Below are positions 50,301 to 61,021 of a stretch of DNA of 64,000 nucleotides, piece by piece. The translations under genes were made by a program, and so were the position numbers. The first letter of the stretch is position 1. Each line of letters opens with the position of its first letter. The DNA is taken from the NCBI GenBank assembly GCA_002633025.1, contig NMRB01000030.1, positions 539,687 through 603,686 of the forward strand. Reading direction: 5' to 3'. The notes under the pieces were generated by a model that worked only from the letters and a program-made list of their open reading frames with translations, did not search any database and had not been told where the DNA came from. The DNA is from Notospermus geniculatus. Lineage: Eukaryota; Nemertea; Pilidiophora; Heteronemertea; Lineidae.

Positions 50301-53300
50301 CATACATATTTTGGTAGACGTTGGTACATTTGTTGTAATAATTTTTCGAGGCGTACCAAAGACTGTTTTCCTTTGTCCTGTTTTATGGCTGTATTTTTGT
50401 GTACATCCCCGATACCAACAAGCAGGGAAAGCCATCCCAGGAACCACAGCCGTTCCAGCACCGAGCCTCGTCTGCGAGTTGGTGTAAAAGAATTCTGCAG
50501 CTTTCAAAGTTTTCAATATCAATGCACTGAATGTTACTTCGTCGGCCATACTGCCCCTGCGAAAAATGCACTGACACTTGCATGTATCTTATCTGTACAT
50601 GTACTTCTACATCGTATTTCACACGATGCCAAATATTTACACAATGTTTGGCCGAAGCAGTTTCAGACATGTTGACTATCAACTTCAAATGAAAGTATAA
50701 ATGCCCAATATCATCTCAAAACCCAATATCAAAGTCGGCAGTTGTGCATATATAAGGTGAAAAAGAGAGTTGAGTAGATTTCTTCCTGCTGGGCAAACTG
50801 GATGTGAAAATCATTTCATGATGCAGTACATTTTGTTCATGTCGACAAAAATGGTCTTAAATGATCTAAAAAAAACTTGTATTTCCATATTTTATGGATC
50901 TCATAGGTCGACTACGTTCGGGGTGAATATCAGTATCGTTCGATTTGGGCTCCTTCAAGCTCATTCTAAAAGATAGTAAATAAAAGGATAAGAAACGTCT
51001 ACACTAGAATACTTCATTGCTACTCGCTTACAGTACGATTTCATTCCCAAATGACTGGTGATTCCTCACCGAAAATGTCGAATATCAACTGAATCAATAA
51101 TTTTCTGTCAAGAACTTGACCATAAATCAAGCGTACTTTTCCAGAGTTGAGCTTTGGTAGCATGGTTCTTGGCATCCGTTTGGCAAAGAGAAAATCCCAT
51201 CCGAATTACACCGTCATTTTTCCATCAGCTATCTATCGATACTCCCTGATATATTGACAAGAATAATATACAACCGCCCCGGGAGGCATTTTACTTGGAG
51301 TTTTTACTTGGCAGCATTCATCAAACTAAATTAAAGGCACCTTCTTCTCAGTCGTTCCAATGTTCATCTATAGCTCAAGAAGAACCGCATGCAGATACTG
51401 TACATGAGGTGACTTTCACTGTGATTGCAGAGTACTTTAGTACATAATGCTGTTACACATATGCAGAATACTTTAGTACATAATGCTGTTACATACGCAG
51501 AGTACTTACTACATAATGCTGTTACATGTCAATACTTCAATACATAATGCTGAATGCCAAAGTTCTTTGGCAGACATACGTAATGCTGTTACACAAGGCT
51601 GAAATTTGTGTCGTGTCATTCAGTCACCTGTGCAACTTGAATGATGTCACAACCTGCGGTCTACTGATCGCAATAAAAGACAAGGTTGGAAGTGAGTCGT
51701 TTGAAATTGACAACTGTAAATGTGTAATTTTACCATCAACAGATAGGGTATTAATACTCATAATACTTTCTTTCACTCAACCAACGAGACGAAACTGCCG
51801 GGGGGGGGGGATTTCAGAAAATGCGACGGGGAACCATCTTGGGATTTTCACTTGGTTTGCAACGAAATAAATTCTGTCCCAGCACTCAATACAGTACCTC
51901 TGTCACGGTAGATGTCTTCTTTTCGAGGAACCCAAGAAGGGGTTGAAGGAGCAAGGATCTGATAGGACTTCTGGCCTCGACTGTCGGCAATCAATCATGC
52001 ACATCTCTTCTCCTCAATGATGGACCCATTTGGTCATTATCGGGAGATATATTTGTATTACTAAATACACTGTGTTACTAAGTCATCATAATAGCATTAT
52101 GAAGCAGCTGGGATAAACTGTCGATGACATTTGATAACAGATTACTGTTGAATACATGAGAAATNAATCACTTACTTATGACGTCAGCGATAAGGATTCC
52201 CAGAAGATTCCACCTCAAGACAAAATGTTGAAACTCGGCGAAGACGCAGAAATCCAACAGGCAAAAGTTGCAAATAAACTGCGACCAAGTCAAAAATATT
52301 TTGATTCTGCACATCAAAAATACCTTGAAAGATGAAGGTTCATATCTCTATGGAGATGTTGTCACCTTTCTCTCATCTTGCAAGCCTCGGCCTCATTTGA
52401 GTGCCAAAGAAAAACAAAGATGGCGGCCGCACGGGAAGCGAGATGACGGGGTGGCCAGTCAGGCCGCGGCATGATAGAATCAACAGTTATAGTGAAGAGA
52501 AAAAAAGTGATCGAGGTAGCAGCTTGATGTAGTGGAGAAAGTACTTCGATGTTCGTTGTATTCGAATCCCGGTGTTTCGGGATGGGCTACATGTCGTTAG
52601 TGTCACTTTTGAAATATAATCGGTCGTAATTATATTTTCATGATATTTGCATATGTTTTGAAATCTAGTTATTTTTACTCACCCATCGGCAAATCCCATA
52701 TTCCTTTGCTGCCATCACGGGCCTACTGAGCCATGTTACGCTTGAGCATACGGTAATAGGCTCAAGGTTGGTGTTTACTGTTTTGTGATGTCAAAAATCA
52801 CCTGGAAAGAATTCCAAAGCTTCTATCGGACTCCCAGTGCCAGAGACAATAAACTGACTAATTCTAAAGAAGGCACGCTATAATTCCAACAGTAACCTCC
52901 TGGGATATCCCAAAAGCATGATATTCCGTATAGGATCCAACCAGACCACAGTATCCACTTCAAATATTCCAAAGCGTACTGCGAACTGCTGTTACATTGC
53001 AACACGTTGCCGTAACGATTGCCGAGGGCTCTCAGCTGTGTATGGGCTGAGGTAGTGGAACCAAGCGTGGTCCAGAGCATCGAGCAACAGGCAGGCGTGA
53101 CTTCAAGTGTATCTTCGGACTCATCCCTTTATCATATCACGGCATTCTCAAGCCTGTCTACTGATTACTGGAGTGGGAAAACTCTCCGCTGGATCCGGGA
53201 ATACTAAACGCCTTGCCGTAGTCGGGTATTTATTCGCGCTGCATGCAGTGGTAATGAAATTGTCGAAAGCATTCTGTGAGCAATGTTTGAATCATTGGTC

Positions 53301-56300
53301 GCATGGTGTTGTTTGATGCTTCAGCCAACACCTAGGACACCGTCATCGAAAATAATCTGATATACAGACCATTTGCCAAGTGGATGAGATATAGTCTCTT
53401 CATCATCTCAAAATCTGGCAACACTTAAGCCCGACCAGTTGATTGTCCACCTTGGAGACAAGTCCCTAAACTTGGACATAGTTGGGTCGGAAAGCATAGT
53501 TAACCAAATATCAATTTTAGCCTCCCAAATCGAAAATCATTAGACGCGAATTCTTCTCCAAGCTCCTTCCGTCTGCTGTCGCAACCATTTCCATGTTCTA
53601 CGGATGATATAAAAAGGGATCGTCACTACGTGGATGACTTTGGCAAATTTAGAGTGATATGGATACCTGTTGCTTTTTAGCGGCTGTCTAAATATCTTCT
53701 GATCTTCACAGCGCACTAGACTTCATTACGAGTACTTGAGGCAACTGTGGAATCTTTTACGTTGATTTTGCCATTGCAATCATCTTAATATTCCGTTAAA
53801 GGGATTCAGTTGGCCGCTCTCACTAAGTAGATGGCACCACCTATATCTGGCCAATATGTACGACTGCCTATACAAGACCTATGCTGTCCCCACAAATTAA
53901 TTTCTTAACGTACGTAAGAAGGCTTGCGTGGAATGACCAGAAGTCTGCAGAAGAATTATTACAACTTCAAAAATGTTCTTGCAGCGCATGTTCAGTTAGC
54001 GCCCTTTAGACTCCAGTTGCCTCCATTTCCAAAGTAATCTCCTGTTTCATCTAACCGAACGCCAGCAACATGCTGTTATCACAAAAGATAAGCATGCCTT
54101 AGCGCAACTTCTTGCATCTTTCTTCTCCAGGTACAACATCGCCTGCAGAAGATCATTAAACACAAGCGATTACCCCTTTCATTTTTTATATTTTTTTCAT
54201 ATCGCAGACAATTTAAAACCGCCCTGAGTCAAGCATTTCAAAAGAAAGGATTAAGGAAAACAGACTGAGGTTACAGGATGGGCTTCCAGAAAAAATACGC
54301 AATGCGGTGTTCTGACATCAAGCGATGTATGTACATGTACATAAATATAAGAACAGCGGCCATTGTTTTGCTGAAGCTTAGTGTGCCGCTGAGATCATGT
54401 GATTCAATATGACCAATCAGAAGGCGTCCTCAGAAATAACCTCGAAAATTTCTCACAAAATCGTACAAAAATCTCGAAGCCGGTGAAGTAATTCAAATTT
54501 CTTTATTCAGGACACGCTTTGACCCCAGATGATTTGAATATGCATCACAAGTCAATAGATTACGTGAGAGGAAGAGGGTGAAAAATCGGGTACAAAAGTG
54601 AGCAATGCTAAAAGTGTTCTGATTTCTGTGGTGTGAATGCCTGAAGACCAGCTTAATTGTTGTTGTTAATCATAAACTCTAGCGTCATCCATTGTTTTAT
54701 TTCTTGATGTGGAAAGTGCTCTTGCAAATGTGTTTCACAATGAAACCAATTTTTGCTTCATCTCAAACTGTCATCAATCATCATGGTTAAAGCTACAACA
54801 TTACGAAGGTTGACGTGCGTCCCAATGTGCACAGCAGTAATATTTTACTCAAATGAAACAGACGAGAGGGATGCCAACGATGTGTTCATCTACGCATGTC
54901 CGAAGTTCTTGAATATCGTCTGCTGCATGTTGGTCGATTTTGAATGTCTCGTGTGATGAACATGATAAACTACACGTGGCTAGATAAATATCTGTGGTTT
55001 TAAGGACAAAATCAGCATCTCAATATGCCAATTTACTCCGGCAAATATTGAACCCAACACAACACCTGGTAGATTGTTGATCTCGCTATTCCATGAATCA
55101 CCTCCGGCTTTGGCCGGAAATGGCTATGAATTATTCTCTCCCTTGTTGGCCATTGCCCCGTCGTTGTTTTACATCCAGATTTCAATCTGTTTCTCCTAAC
55201 GATAGCTGACATATTATTACATGTATCATGACCTAACCACGAAAAGCTAGGTTCCTTCCACCCATTATTTGTCTGAGTCAACGTATAAAAAATTAAAAAA
55301 TCGCGAAACCAATACATGTAGGAGCAAACAGCCTCGCTTATCGCCAAAAGACGGCAGCAAAGTTCTAGAGGACCAATACAATAGAAAATTCTCCTGATTG
55401 GTGCTCAGTCAACCATGAATGGGTCCGCTAGGCATTCATTTGGGCCGTAGCGCCTCCTATTGGTCAACTGACTGACAGCTCCTATTACAATTCAGTGCCA
55501 TTATGGTCAGCCATGACGTCATTACACAGACGTACATGTACATGTACATCAGATACATGCATTCGAAAGTTTCACGCTTAAGGGCGGCGCACACGAGCGA
55601 CAATTTTGACCGATTTGTCGGCCGACTTGGCTTCCGACCGCCAAAGCGACAAGATTTGGCGCTTCTGATTGGCTGATGTCTAGTCGCGCCACCAGTCTCG
55701 TAGGCGGTCGCCCAGATTTTGTCGCTCGTGTGCGGTGCCCTTAAAAAGGTGGCTCCGTCGTGTCTTTGTACCGGATGGTACCATTAGCTTAGCATCTCTG
55801 AACACGAGTACTGCGACTTCACCTTTTAAAATNACACTAATGTAGTTAATCGGACGGTGCCCACCAGTAACTTGTCCAGTATACTCCAGAGACGATTCCT
55901 CACGAATATGACAGTATTACGCCATCCGGCTAGATGTGATCGTGCCTGTATTACATCAGTAAACCACTTATTGTATTGATGAAAATGAGATTATATTATT
56001 CTTATTGGTATTCCGTTAGTCAGTTGGTCTCAAAGCGATACGTCCGCATCGAGGCGGAAATTGCACGCCAGTGAATTAACCCTTGTGGAACTGGTAATAC
56101 TGTCGTAATTGTCCCATCCAAGCAAGGCCAATCAAAGCAAGAGAAAGACAACGAGATCATGTACGAATTCGTCTCAGTATAGCCCTGTTTACACGGAGTC
56201 GGTCTTTCCCTTTTCATGGTACAAAGTAAGTGAACTGGCCTCGAACCGGATGGAATCGACTCCGTGTTAAAGGCCCGTCTACACGATCATACATTTGTTC

Positions 56301-59018
56301 AAAACATCATCATACATTTGTATGATGATGTCCAAGCTTGTTGTGGATTTCCGTCTACACAATGCAGCTAAAAGTTTGAACATCATCATACGTGTTGGAT
56401 GCTATTCAAGTTTGTTGGGAAAACAGTCCACACCGATCATACATTTGTCCATGAACATCATCATACAAATGTATGATGATGTTGTGAACAAATGTATGAT
56501 CGTGTAGACGGGCCTTTAGAGGACTGCTCCTCCATGAACAATTGAGTATGTAGCCTAATTGAAATTGTTTTGAAATCAACAGATGCTATTGAAAGAAATA
56601 GCATGGCATAAGACATCAACGGCGCGTGAAGCATGTACATTGTACTACTGTGGTGACATTGGTTCTACTCAAGCGTAGAATGATCCCTTCTAAGTTGGTG
56701 TTGGGGGCATAGCACTGCCACTGCATTTTGTAGATCTACCCTACGTTTAGTGTTTGCAGTGTGATATGTTTCGGGGGCCTCCCTCTTTTTCCGGTGTTAG
56801 AGTACTGAAAAATTCAACGTTTCACAACAAAACTTAGTATGTACCACAGCGACACTACCACCTGATGGATATATTGTCAGAAAAATCGTAACTGATGTTC
56901 ACTGAAAAAAAATTTAATCCATACCGAAGAGCCATGTGCCACTTATATGACTGTATACCATAGCTTACAAAGAGCATTAAGCACTAGACAAATCCAATTG
57001 CCTCATGCATTAATTATTTTTCATTTTGAACAACAGCGCGGAAACCAGGGTCATGTTAAATCACTTAAATGAGTTAAATCGACTGAGAGATGCATTTCTA
57101 CTTAGTCTACGAATTCGAAAAACAGCCCAAGACCTGGGAGAATGTCTGTAAATCGTACGTCGTATGGAATTTTGTGAAAATGAACTGTCCATAAAAACCA
57201 AGCTGGAAGCGTGTTAACCGCTGTGTTAATTTCCTCATAGCTTGAAATTTCTGCTCTCGCTGGTCGAGTGTACTGTAATGGTGAGATATCTCGCTGGTTG
57301 AATAATTGAAGACCCTTTTACATTTGAATTAAACATGGCTGGCATAGCTGCGCGACATCATTGTGCTGAATTGATATCCCTGAAGAGTGATGGAAAAGTT
57401 ATATCGGAGGATATTGCACATTCCCTGATCTACACCGTTTGGACGTATATGTCTCAAATTAACTGAATCCCCTCTCCCCACCCCCAGTCATATGCTGGAT
57501 AATTTAGAAAGACTAGGCCTAGTTTTGGTTTCATGACTTAATTTATCGGCAATCTGCAGATATTCCACACCGATTTTTACATATAAGCTCGTGACACCCA
57601 CACTCCCCATCTCTTCAGACCTACGCTGCAACGCTGAACGCTGCAATGATATAATGTAAAGCCTAATGAGATTAAAGGGCCTCTAGAGGCAGCGTTTTAG
57701 CAGATATTGATATGATTACTAACACAGAATTGGTAGCATGAGCATCCAACTTTGGCATCATTTTTGAAGTAAAATGTCATCAATGTCAACATTTGATTCA
57801 CAATTCATGAGTTCATGGTTGCTACCGCCACCTGTTGCATTGCAGAAGTACTGTTAGTAGCCTAATAGCGAGCTGCCTCTAGAGGCCCTTTAACATTATT
57901 TGGGTCCTTCTTGCATTTGTCGGAACATGTTCTCCAGTTCTGGCCATTGTCGGCAATACATGAGTTTCGCAACGGCTCAGTTAGCTTACGAAAACGTAAG
58001 GAAGATTCTCCCGTTAAAGCCCTCCTTGAACAATAGGTGAGCCATTGCTATAAGCGTTGTCGCAGGCCTGACCGGGCCATTGCAAAAACCCTAGCCGACT
58101 ACAAGGTTTAGTGAGGATTTCTGTTGTTAAAGCCCTCCTCGAACAATAGCTGAATCATTGCGGCTAAACCGTGTCGCAGGCCTCACCGGGCCATTGCGAA
58201 AACCCTGGCCGACTACATGTACATGGTTTTTGTTAAAACCCTCCTCGAACAATAGGTCAATCATCGTTAAACGTTGTCGCATGCCTAATCGGATCATTGC
58301 GAAAACCCTGGTCAATGACAGGGTTTAGTAAGGATTCCTTCCTTTGTTAAAGCCCTCCTCGAACAATAGAATCATTGCTGAGCGTTGTCGCAGGCCTATC
58401 TGGGTCGTTGCAAAAACCCTGGCCAACGACAAGGTTTAGTGAGGATTCGTTCCTTTGTTGAACCCCTCCTCGAACAAGAGGTGAATCATTGCTGAACGTT
58501 GTCTCAGGCCTATAGGGGCCTACCGGCCATTGCGAAAGGCCTACTACAAGGTTTAGTGAGGGTTCTTTTCCTTTGTTAAAGCCCTCCTCGAACAAGAGGT
58601 GAATCATTGCTAAACGTTGTCGGAGTCCTAGCTGGGACCATGCTAAAACGTACGAATAGCAAGAATGGTAGGTCAATGACCAGTGGACTCGCAAAGGAGC
58701 TACACGTCTGCTGTTGGCAAGGACTGGTGTGAAACCAGGGTCGCCATCTGTGATCTATCAGAGAATCTAAAATTTATGGCTTCTCGCGCAGGATGGAGAC
58801 TGGCTCCGTCGACTTTGTGGTCTGACAACAAAATCTTATCACCCACCTGATTGTTGGCTCTATGTAATTCGGTTCGGGAGGACAACAATATCGGTAGGTA
58901 TCGTCTCCACAACAGTAGAGGACATTTTCGTCAGGTGGAGCCCATCTCCGACATTCGAATCCTGTGTTCCAGTTACCATGCTTGTCGTAGTGGCCTTCGC
59001 AGTAATATTTACCAAAAT
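38138..59018 (-). CDS. Shisa-family type I membrane protein, three exons identified
   Basis: Read on the minus strand, exons are 59018-58847 (Shisa domain), 39812-39679 (transmembrane) and 38326-38138 (tail and stop). The Shisa exon encodes YYCEGHYDKHGNWNTGFEC, then CCG, then YRYCC, the family's cysteine pattern. It enters in phase 1 and leaves in phase 2. The TM exon begins in phase 2, encodes IPLVAGVTVAALIIIVLVAL followed by a CCCC cluster and a basic stop-transfer run, and leaves in phase 1. The tail exon begins in phase 1. These phase matches and the domain order are the main support. Shisa proteins act in the ER or at the plasma membrane as modulators of receptor trafficking and signalling (Wnt, FGF, AMPA receptors in vertebrates). 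The target here is unknown. The signal-peptide exon was not found and probably lies past 64000. Intron 2 (39813-58846) contains two plus-strand genes. Confidence 0.75.
38363..38510. mobile_element. 148-bp fold-back element in the last Shisa intron
   Basis: The ends are GGGAGGTTTCGAAATCAAAC on the left and its exact complement ending at 38510. The inverted repeats continue imperfectly for about 50 bp (ACGATAAAC, then AACGACAAC). Typical MITE size; no target duplication was fixed. Confidence 0.85.
39679..39812 (-). CDS. Transmembrane exon of the Shisa-like gene
   Basis: This 134-bp minus-strand exon has a pyrimidine-rich TTTCTCTCTTGCAG acceptor and a GTAAGT donor. It encodes one hydrophobic segment of about 22 residues, then MCCCCSSCVMYRKRDNK, matching the palmitoylation-type Cys cluster that follows the TM of Shisa proteins. 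Confidence 0.8.
39813..42749. other. Shisa intron segment upstream of the TRIM gene
   Basis: No exon or notable repeat is supported on either strand. The plus-strand frames at 40895-41166 and 41205-41495 lack domains. The end of this stretch should include the promoter of the TRIM-like gene. Confidence 0.4.
42750..45156 (+). CDS. TRIM-like RING/B-box E3 ubiquitin ligase
   Basis: A mini-exon 42750-42755 (ATG GAG, then GTAAGT) joins in phase 0 to a large exon 43036-45156, giving 708 aa. An apparent start at 43045 is a GTG and is internal. The RING is C3HC4 (C16, C19, C32, H34, C37, C40, C57, C60). A B-box-like Cys/His domain follows at about 117-160 and a B-box 2 at about 171-212 (CIKHGG…CDQPICEICSDLDHERHD). 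A coiled-coil stretch spans about 215-350. The C-terminal 340 residues are not a recognisable SPRY, FN3 or filamin domain; they may form a degenerate beta-propeller. TRIM proteins transfer ubiquitin and often act in innate immunity or development; the substrate is unknown. The whole gene lies in an intron of the minus-strand Shisa-like gene. Confidence 0.85.
45157..47155. other. Spacer after the TRIM gene
   Basis: Presumably TRIM 3' UTR and intronic DNA of the Shisa-like gene. No exon is seen. A palindrome-rich TACATGTA/GTACGT tract lies at about 46433-46485. Confidence 0.4.
47160..47280. repeat. Second copy of a hairpin-bearing dispersed repeat
   Basis: GCCTGAGGAAGACCCCGATT followed by GGGGTCGAAAATTTGC resembles 3818-3850 in the VWA intron. 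Similarity continues over about 110 bp to the TTTTTGTGCTGTTTTTTGGA region (3905-3930 in the other copy). The GACCCC and GGGGTC blocks pair. Confidence 0.65.
47281..48629. other. Spacer upstream of GPCR Z
   Basis: No exon is supported. An inverted repeat lies at about 48050-48105 (CCTAGTTCCTTATTT against AAATAAGGAACTAGG). An AT-rich TATATA at about 48545 is the only promoter-like signal before the receptor. Confidence 0.4.
48630..49676 (+). CDS. Class A GPCR Z, single exon
   Basis: This is an intronless frame of 348 aa from the ATG at 48630 (context TCATGG); an in-frame GTG at 48567 is not a likely start. Seven TM segments are visible: TM1 with GTIFNILTV, TM2 with SLAFADLA, a Cys at the top of TM3 (TICKVS), ER in place of DRY (IERSVCVLFPMK), TM5 with a Pro (GIPFSGIMICNVIIV), TM6 (VSVVFILLTLPGRI), and TM7 with NFLLY. 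N-terminal and loop Asn sites (NIS) could be glycosylated. It is related in style to receptor Y but clearly diverged. A cell-surface peptide-type receptor is inferred; the ligand is unknown. It lies in the 19-kb intron of the minus-strand Shisa-like gene, with opposite transcription. Confidence 0.86.
   Translation: MEQSVSPSNNLVLWYRDYRFFEGLGYWEIHLVYFIVAYFAPFTIAAGTIFNILTVIVVCSGNIGNISTRIILVSLAFADLAMLYFGCINFTLVAAHNTHVRNISDTICKVSIFMMELSSLFSSWNVFLLTIERSVCVLFPMKARLIFSKKSTYTTVFILLFVLAILTSHILIMFQIGDNGICNAGRRDGTGAYRYFYYHEWTMIMLLMYVGIPFSGIMICNVIIVSTLLHNKRNMQRKRDDQTQNDSQVRNVTVMLVFVSVVFILLTLPGRIVTMTMGKYFPELSKPVEDQNDIATARHAALGLLILVVTRAMLYLNHAINFLLYCLSGRHFRAVFIKLVMQLIRKCR
49677..51426. other. Spacer after GPCR Z
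   Basis: No exon is supported. GGGGTATATAAGGACCC at about 50097-50113 looks like a TATA box, but no coding frame begins within a reasonable distance. Confidence 0.35.
51427..51557. repeat. Short tandem repeat, about four units
   Basis: Units read GCAGAGTACTTTAGTACATA then ATGCTGTTACA, about 38-42 bp long, with the last unit decayed. Confidence 0.8.
51558..55320. other. Shisa intron segment without recognised genes
   Basis: No exon is supported. There is an n at 52165 and a poly-G tract at about 51799-51809. A weak tRNA-like block at about 52515-52590 (TTCGAATCCC, a B-box-like sequence) may be an old tRNA-derived SINE; it does not fold convincingly as a tRNA gene. Confidence 0.35.
55321..55480. 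repeat. Dispersed repeat, plus-orientation copy
   Basis: This block matches the complement of 60536-60696. Shared blocks include TTATCGCCAAAAGACGGCAG, TCCTGATTGGTGCTCAGTCA and GGTCAACTGACTGACAG. Identity is moderate, with small indels. Confidence 0.8.
55582..55740. mobile_element. 159-bp MITE with perfect TTAA target duplication
   Basis: Termini are GGGCGGCGCACACGAGCGAC and, on the complement of the right end, GGGCACCGCACACGAGCGAC. TTAA flanks both sides (55578-55581 and 55741-55744). GGG termini with TTAA targets are diagnostic of piggyBac-type elements; there is no transposase. Confidence 0.9.
56271..56515. mobile_element. 245-bp TTAA-type MITE
   Basis: Termini AGGCCCGTCTACACGATCAT and complement, with the repeat continuing ACATTTGTTC. 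The left flank is TTAA (56267-56270) and the right flank is TTAG. The interior repeats CATCATACATTTGTATGATG palindromes. Confidence 0.85.
56516..57675. other. Spacer between MITEs
   Basis: No exon, RNA gene or repeat array is seen. Confidence 0.35.
57676..57889. mobile_element. 214-bp MITE with perfect TTAA target duplication
   Basis: Termini AGGGCCTCTAGAGGCAGC and a perfect complement on the right, flanked by TTAA on both sides (57672-57675 and 57890-57893). The terminal sequence is itself palindromic (CCTCTAGAGG). Confidence 0.9.
58013..58660. repeat. Minisatellite, six units of about 106-118 bp
   Basis: Units begin GTTAAAGCCCTCCTCGAACA at about 58013, 58126, 58232, 58346, 58457 and 58575, and include TTGTCGCAGGCCT and CATTGCGAAAACCCT blocks. 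The array ends about 190 bp from the Shisa-domain exon, inside its downstream intron. Confidence 0.88.
58847..59018 (-). CDS. Shisa-domain exon
   Basis: This 172-bp minus-strand exon has a TTTGCAG acceptor and a CAG|GTGGGT donor. It carries the diagnostic cysteine framework C-x-G-x2-D-x2-G-x-W-x2-GF-x-C, a later CCG and YRYCC, all in one open frame. It starts in phase 1, so an upstream exon ending with one codon base is required. Confidence 0.88.
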
Positions 59019-60535
59019 CTGCAAATACAAATGTGCATGAGGTATAAGTAGAAGATCATCTTCATTCTACGGTGGCTCTAAACTTGGTGGTGAGAGAGTT
59101 TAATAAGCGTCGTTATCAGAAGCCAAAGACGACTGGCGTTTTTTTCCTGTCAAGTCCGTGATTCGCATTTAAATGGACACATTTAGGTTTTTAGTTTTCT
59201 GGATTGGTCTGAAGGTCCCTGAAAGGTTTCCATCAGGCAATTTTCCTGGTGACATCTTCCTATGATTGCTTCAAATCTGTAAAAGGGATGCTCATTCGGC
59301 TGTGATATTGTTACCTTTTGCATTCCGGAAGCCGCAAAGTGGCTGAGGACACTTGTAAAAGAAGACTAATGCTTACTGTCATGCGATCAATAAAGTAACC
59401 GCTATTTTGGTAGCAGGGTCGCGTGGTGGGGGGGGGCCTCCCCACTTTTACTGGAGGAAATACAAGGAGCGTACTGTTGTCGCCATCTACACGTAAACCT
59501 TAAAAGCATTGCTCTTTTGTCTCTGATTGCCAAGCTTGCTGCTTGTCAGTGTTTCGGTGTGAAGATACGAACGTGATCTCCTAACTCCTGAAGGGAGTGG
59601 TGGCCCAGGTGATTCGTGGAATATTTTGAATAAGACATGTTTGATTCGTTTTGTTCATAGAGGTGAGGTGGTGATTGTACAGTATGACGGTACAAAAAAG
59701 GCCAGGCCACTTGCCTGTAGCTGCTCGACTTGCGCGGTCTGGCGAAATCAGAATAATGTGGAGAACTGACTGTCGTGGATGGTGGAAAATTGGGGTTCAT
59801 GTCAGCTACAGACTTACACTTCCTCTGGACGGTTTTCTCGTAGCATGTCGTACTCAATGAAGCTGAAGTCTTTGACACTGGAGCGATCTACTAGAGAGCA
59901 GCACATTAAAGATTTTCCTGCCAAAGCAGCTCAAGTTACACTTTTCAACTAGTCTGGAGAACAGAGTGAGTTGAACGCATTACCACTCAACTGCCGACCA
60001 TTAATCTCAAGGAGATGTCCTCTCTCCGTCGTGTTCGTAACGAGAAATTGAAATGAGTCTGTTTCATCAAGGATCAAGCAGTTTTTAGTTGAATCCAAAG
60101 AGCATGTGGACAATGCAGCGCATTACATGTCTTGTGACACGAAGCGACGAGGTGGGAGACAAAGTACATTGCAGAATCATTCAATGAATACCCTGCCCGT
60201 TACTTTGTCCACTGGAAATCTCTGTTTGGATCAATTAGGCAAGATAAAGGGCGGATTCATTACATTAACACGCTCATTAAGCAAGTGTCTCATTTACATC
60301 GCTGAGAAATCGGTACATCTTCCTCGCTAATTACAAATCACTGTATCATGTATGTCGTCGGCACGTTTCCCATCCGCCGACGACAATTCCCGTTTATGGG
60401 ACGACGTGTCTTGAATCTGAGTTTCTGTCGGGATTCTTCGATTGGATTTCAGGCGAAGTAGTGCAGGAACGGTGAGGGAATTCTCTCGTAAACACAAGTA
60501 GTGTGGGGTTTTGTTTCTAACATTCCTACGGATGC
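59019..60535. other. Shisa upstream intron, no gene seen
   Basis: This is presumed intron between the Shisa-domain exon and an unseen first exon. No minus-strand signal-peptide exon with a phase-1 donor was found. A poly-G tract lies at about 59427-59437. Confidence 0.35.
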
Positions 60536-60696
60536 ACAGCAGTCAGTCAGTTGACTAATAGGTGTCACTACGGCCCAATTCAATGCCAAGCGGACCCATG
60601 GTTGTTGACTGAGCACCAATCAGGAGACTTTTATATGGTATTGGTCCGCTAGAACTTTGCTGCCGCCTTTTGGCGATAAGCGCGGCTGACTGCTCC
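60536..60696. repeat. Dispersed repeat, inverted copy of 55321-55480
   Basis: Read on the complement it reproduces the block at 55321-55480, including GACTGAGCACCAATCAGGAG and GCTGCCGCCTTTTGGCGATA on this strand. Confidence 0.8.
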
Positions 60697-60877
60697 TACT
60701 GCATTCGCTCCTCGCCTGAAATCGTTCTGTTCTTATTTGAGTCCAGGGGACGCCAATTCCTCCCTTGTAATCTTGCATCTGGTGTTAAAATGGGAATCTT
60801 TTTAAAAACATTGCTACGCCCTGCTATGTTTCAAATCTGTCACCTCTAGCAATAACTACCATTCCTTTGAAGCCGTA

Positions 60878-60930
60878 TATAAGGCAAACATTGCGAACGA
60901 TCCCATCAACGTTTCATCATTCAGATCGCG
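60878..60930 (+). promoter_or_regulatory. Candidate TATA-type core promoter
   Basis: GTATATAAGGC at about 60878-60888 is followed after about 35 bp by CATCATTCAGATC, which resembles an animal initiator (TCAGATC class). Spacing and consensus are good for RNA polymerase II. It is followed by an orphan ORF. Confidence 0.45.
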
Positions 60931-61021
60931 TCAGAGTCAACGTGAAGCGTTACCATCCCCGGCAGCATTAATCAAGGGAAGTGTGTACCCCTGGTCTCAT
61001 CAATACCGGATCGTTACCGGA

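Noticed and set aside
52515-52590. Possible tRNA gene
   Set aside because: A TTCGAATCCC B-box-like string is present, but no acceptor stem or anticodon arm can be paired. It is at most an old tRNA-derived SINE.
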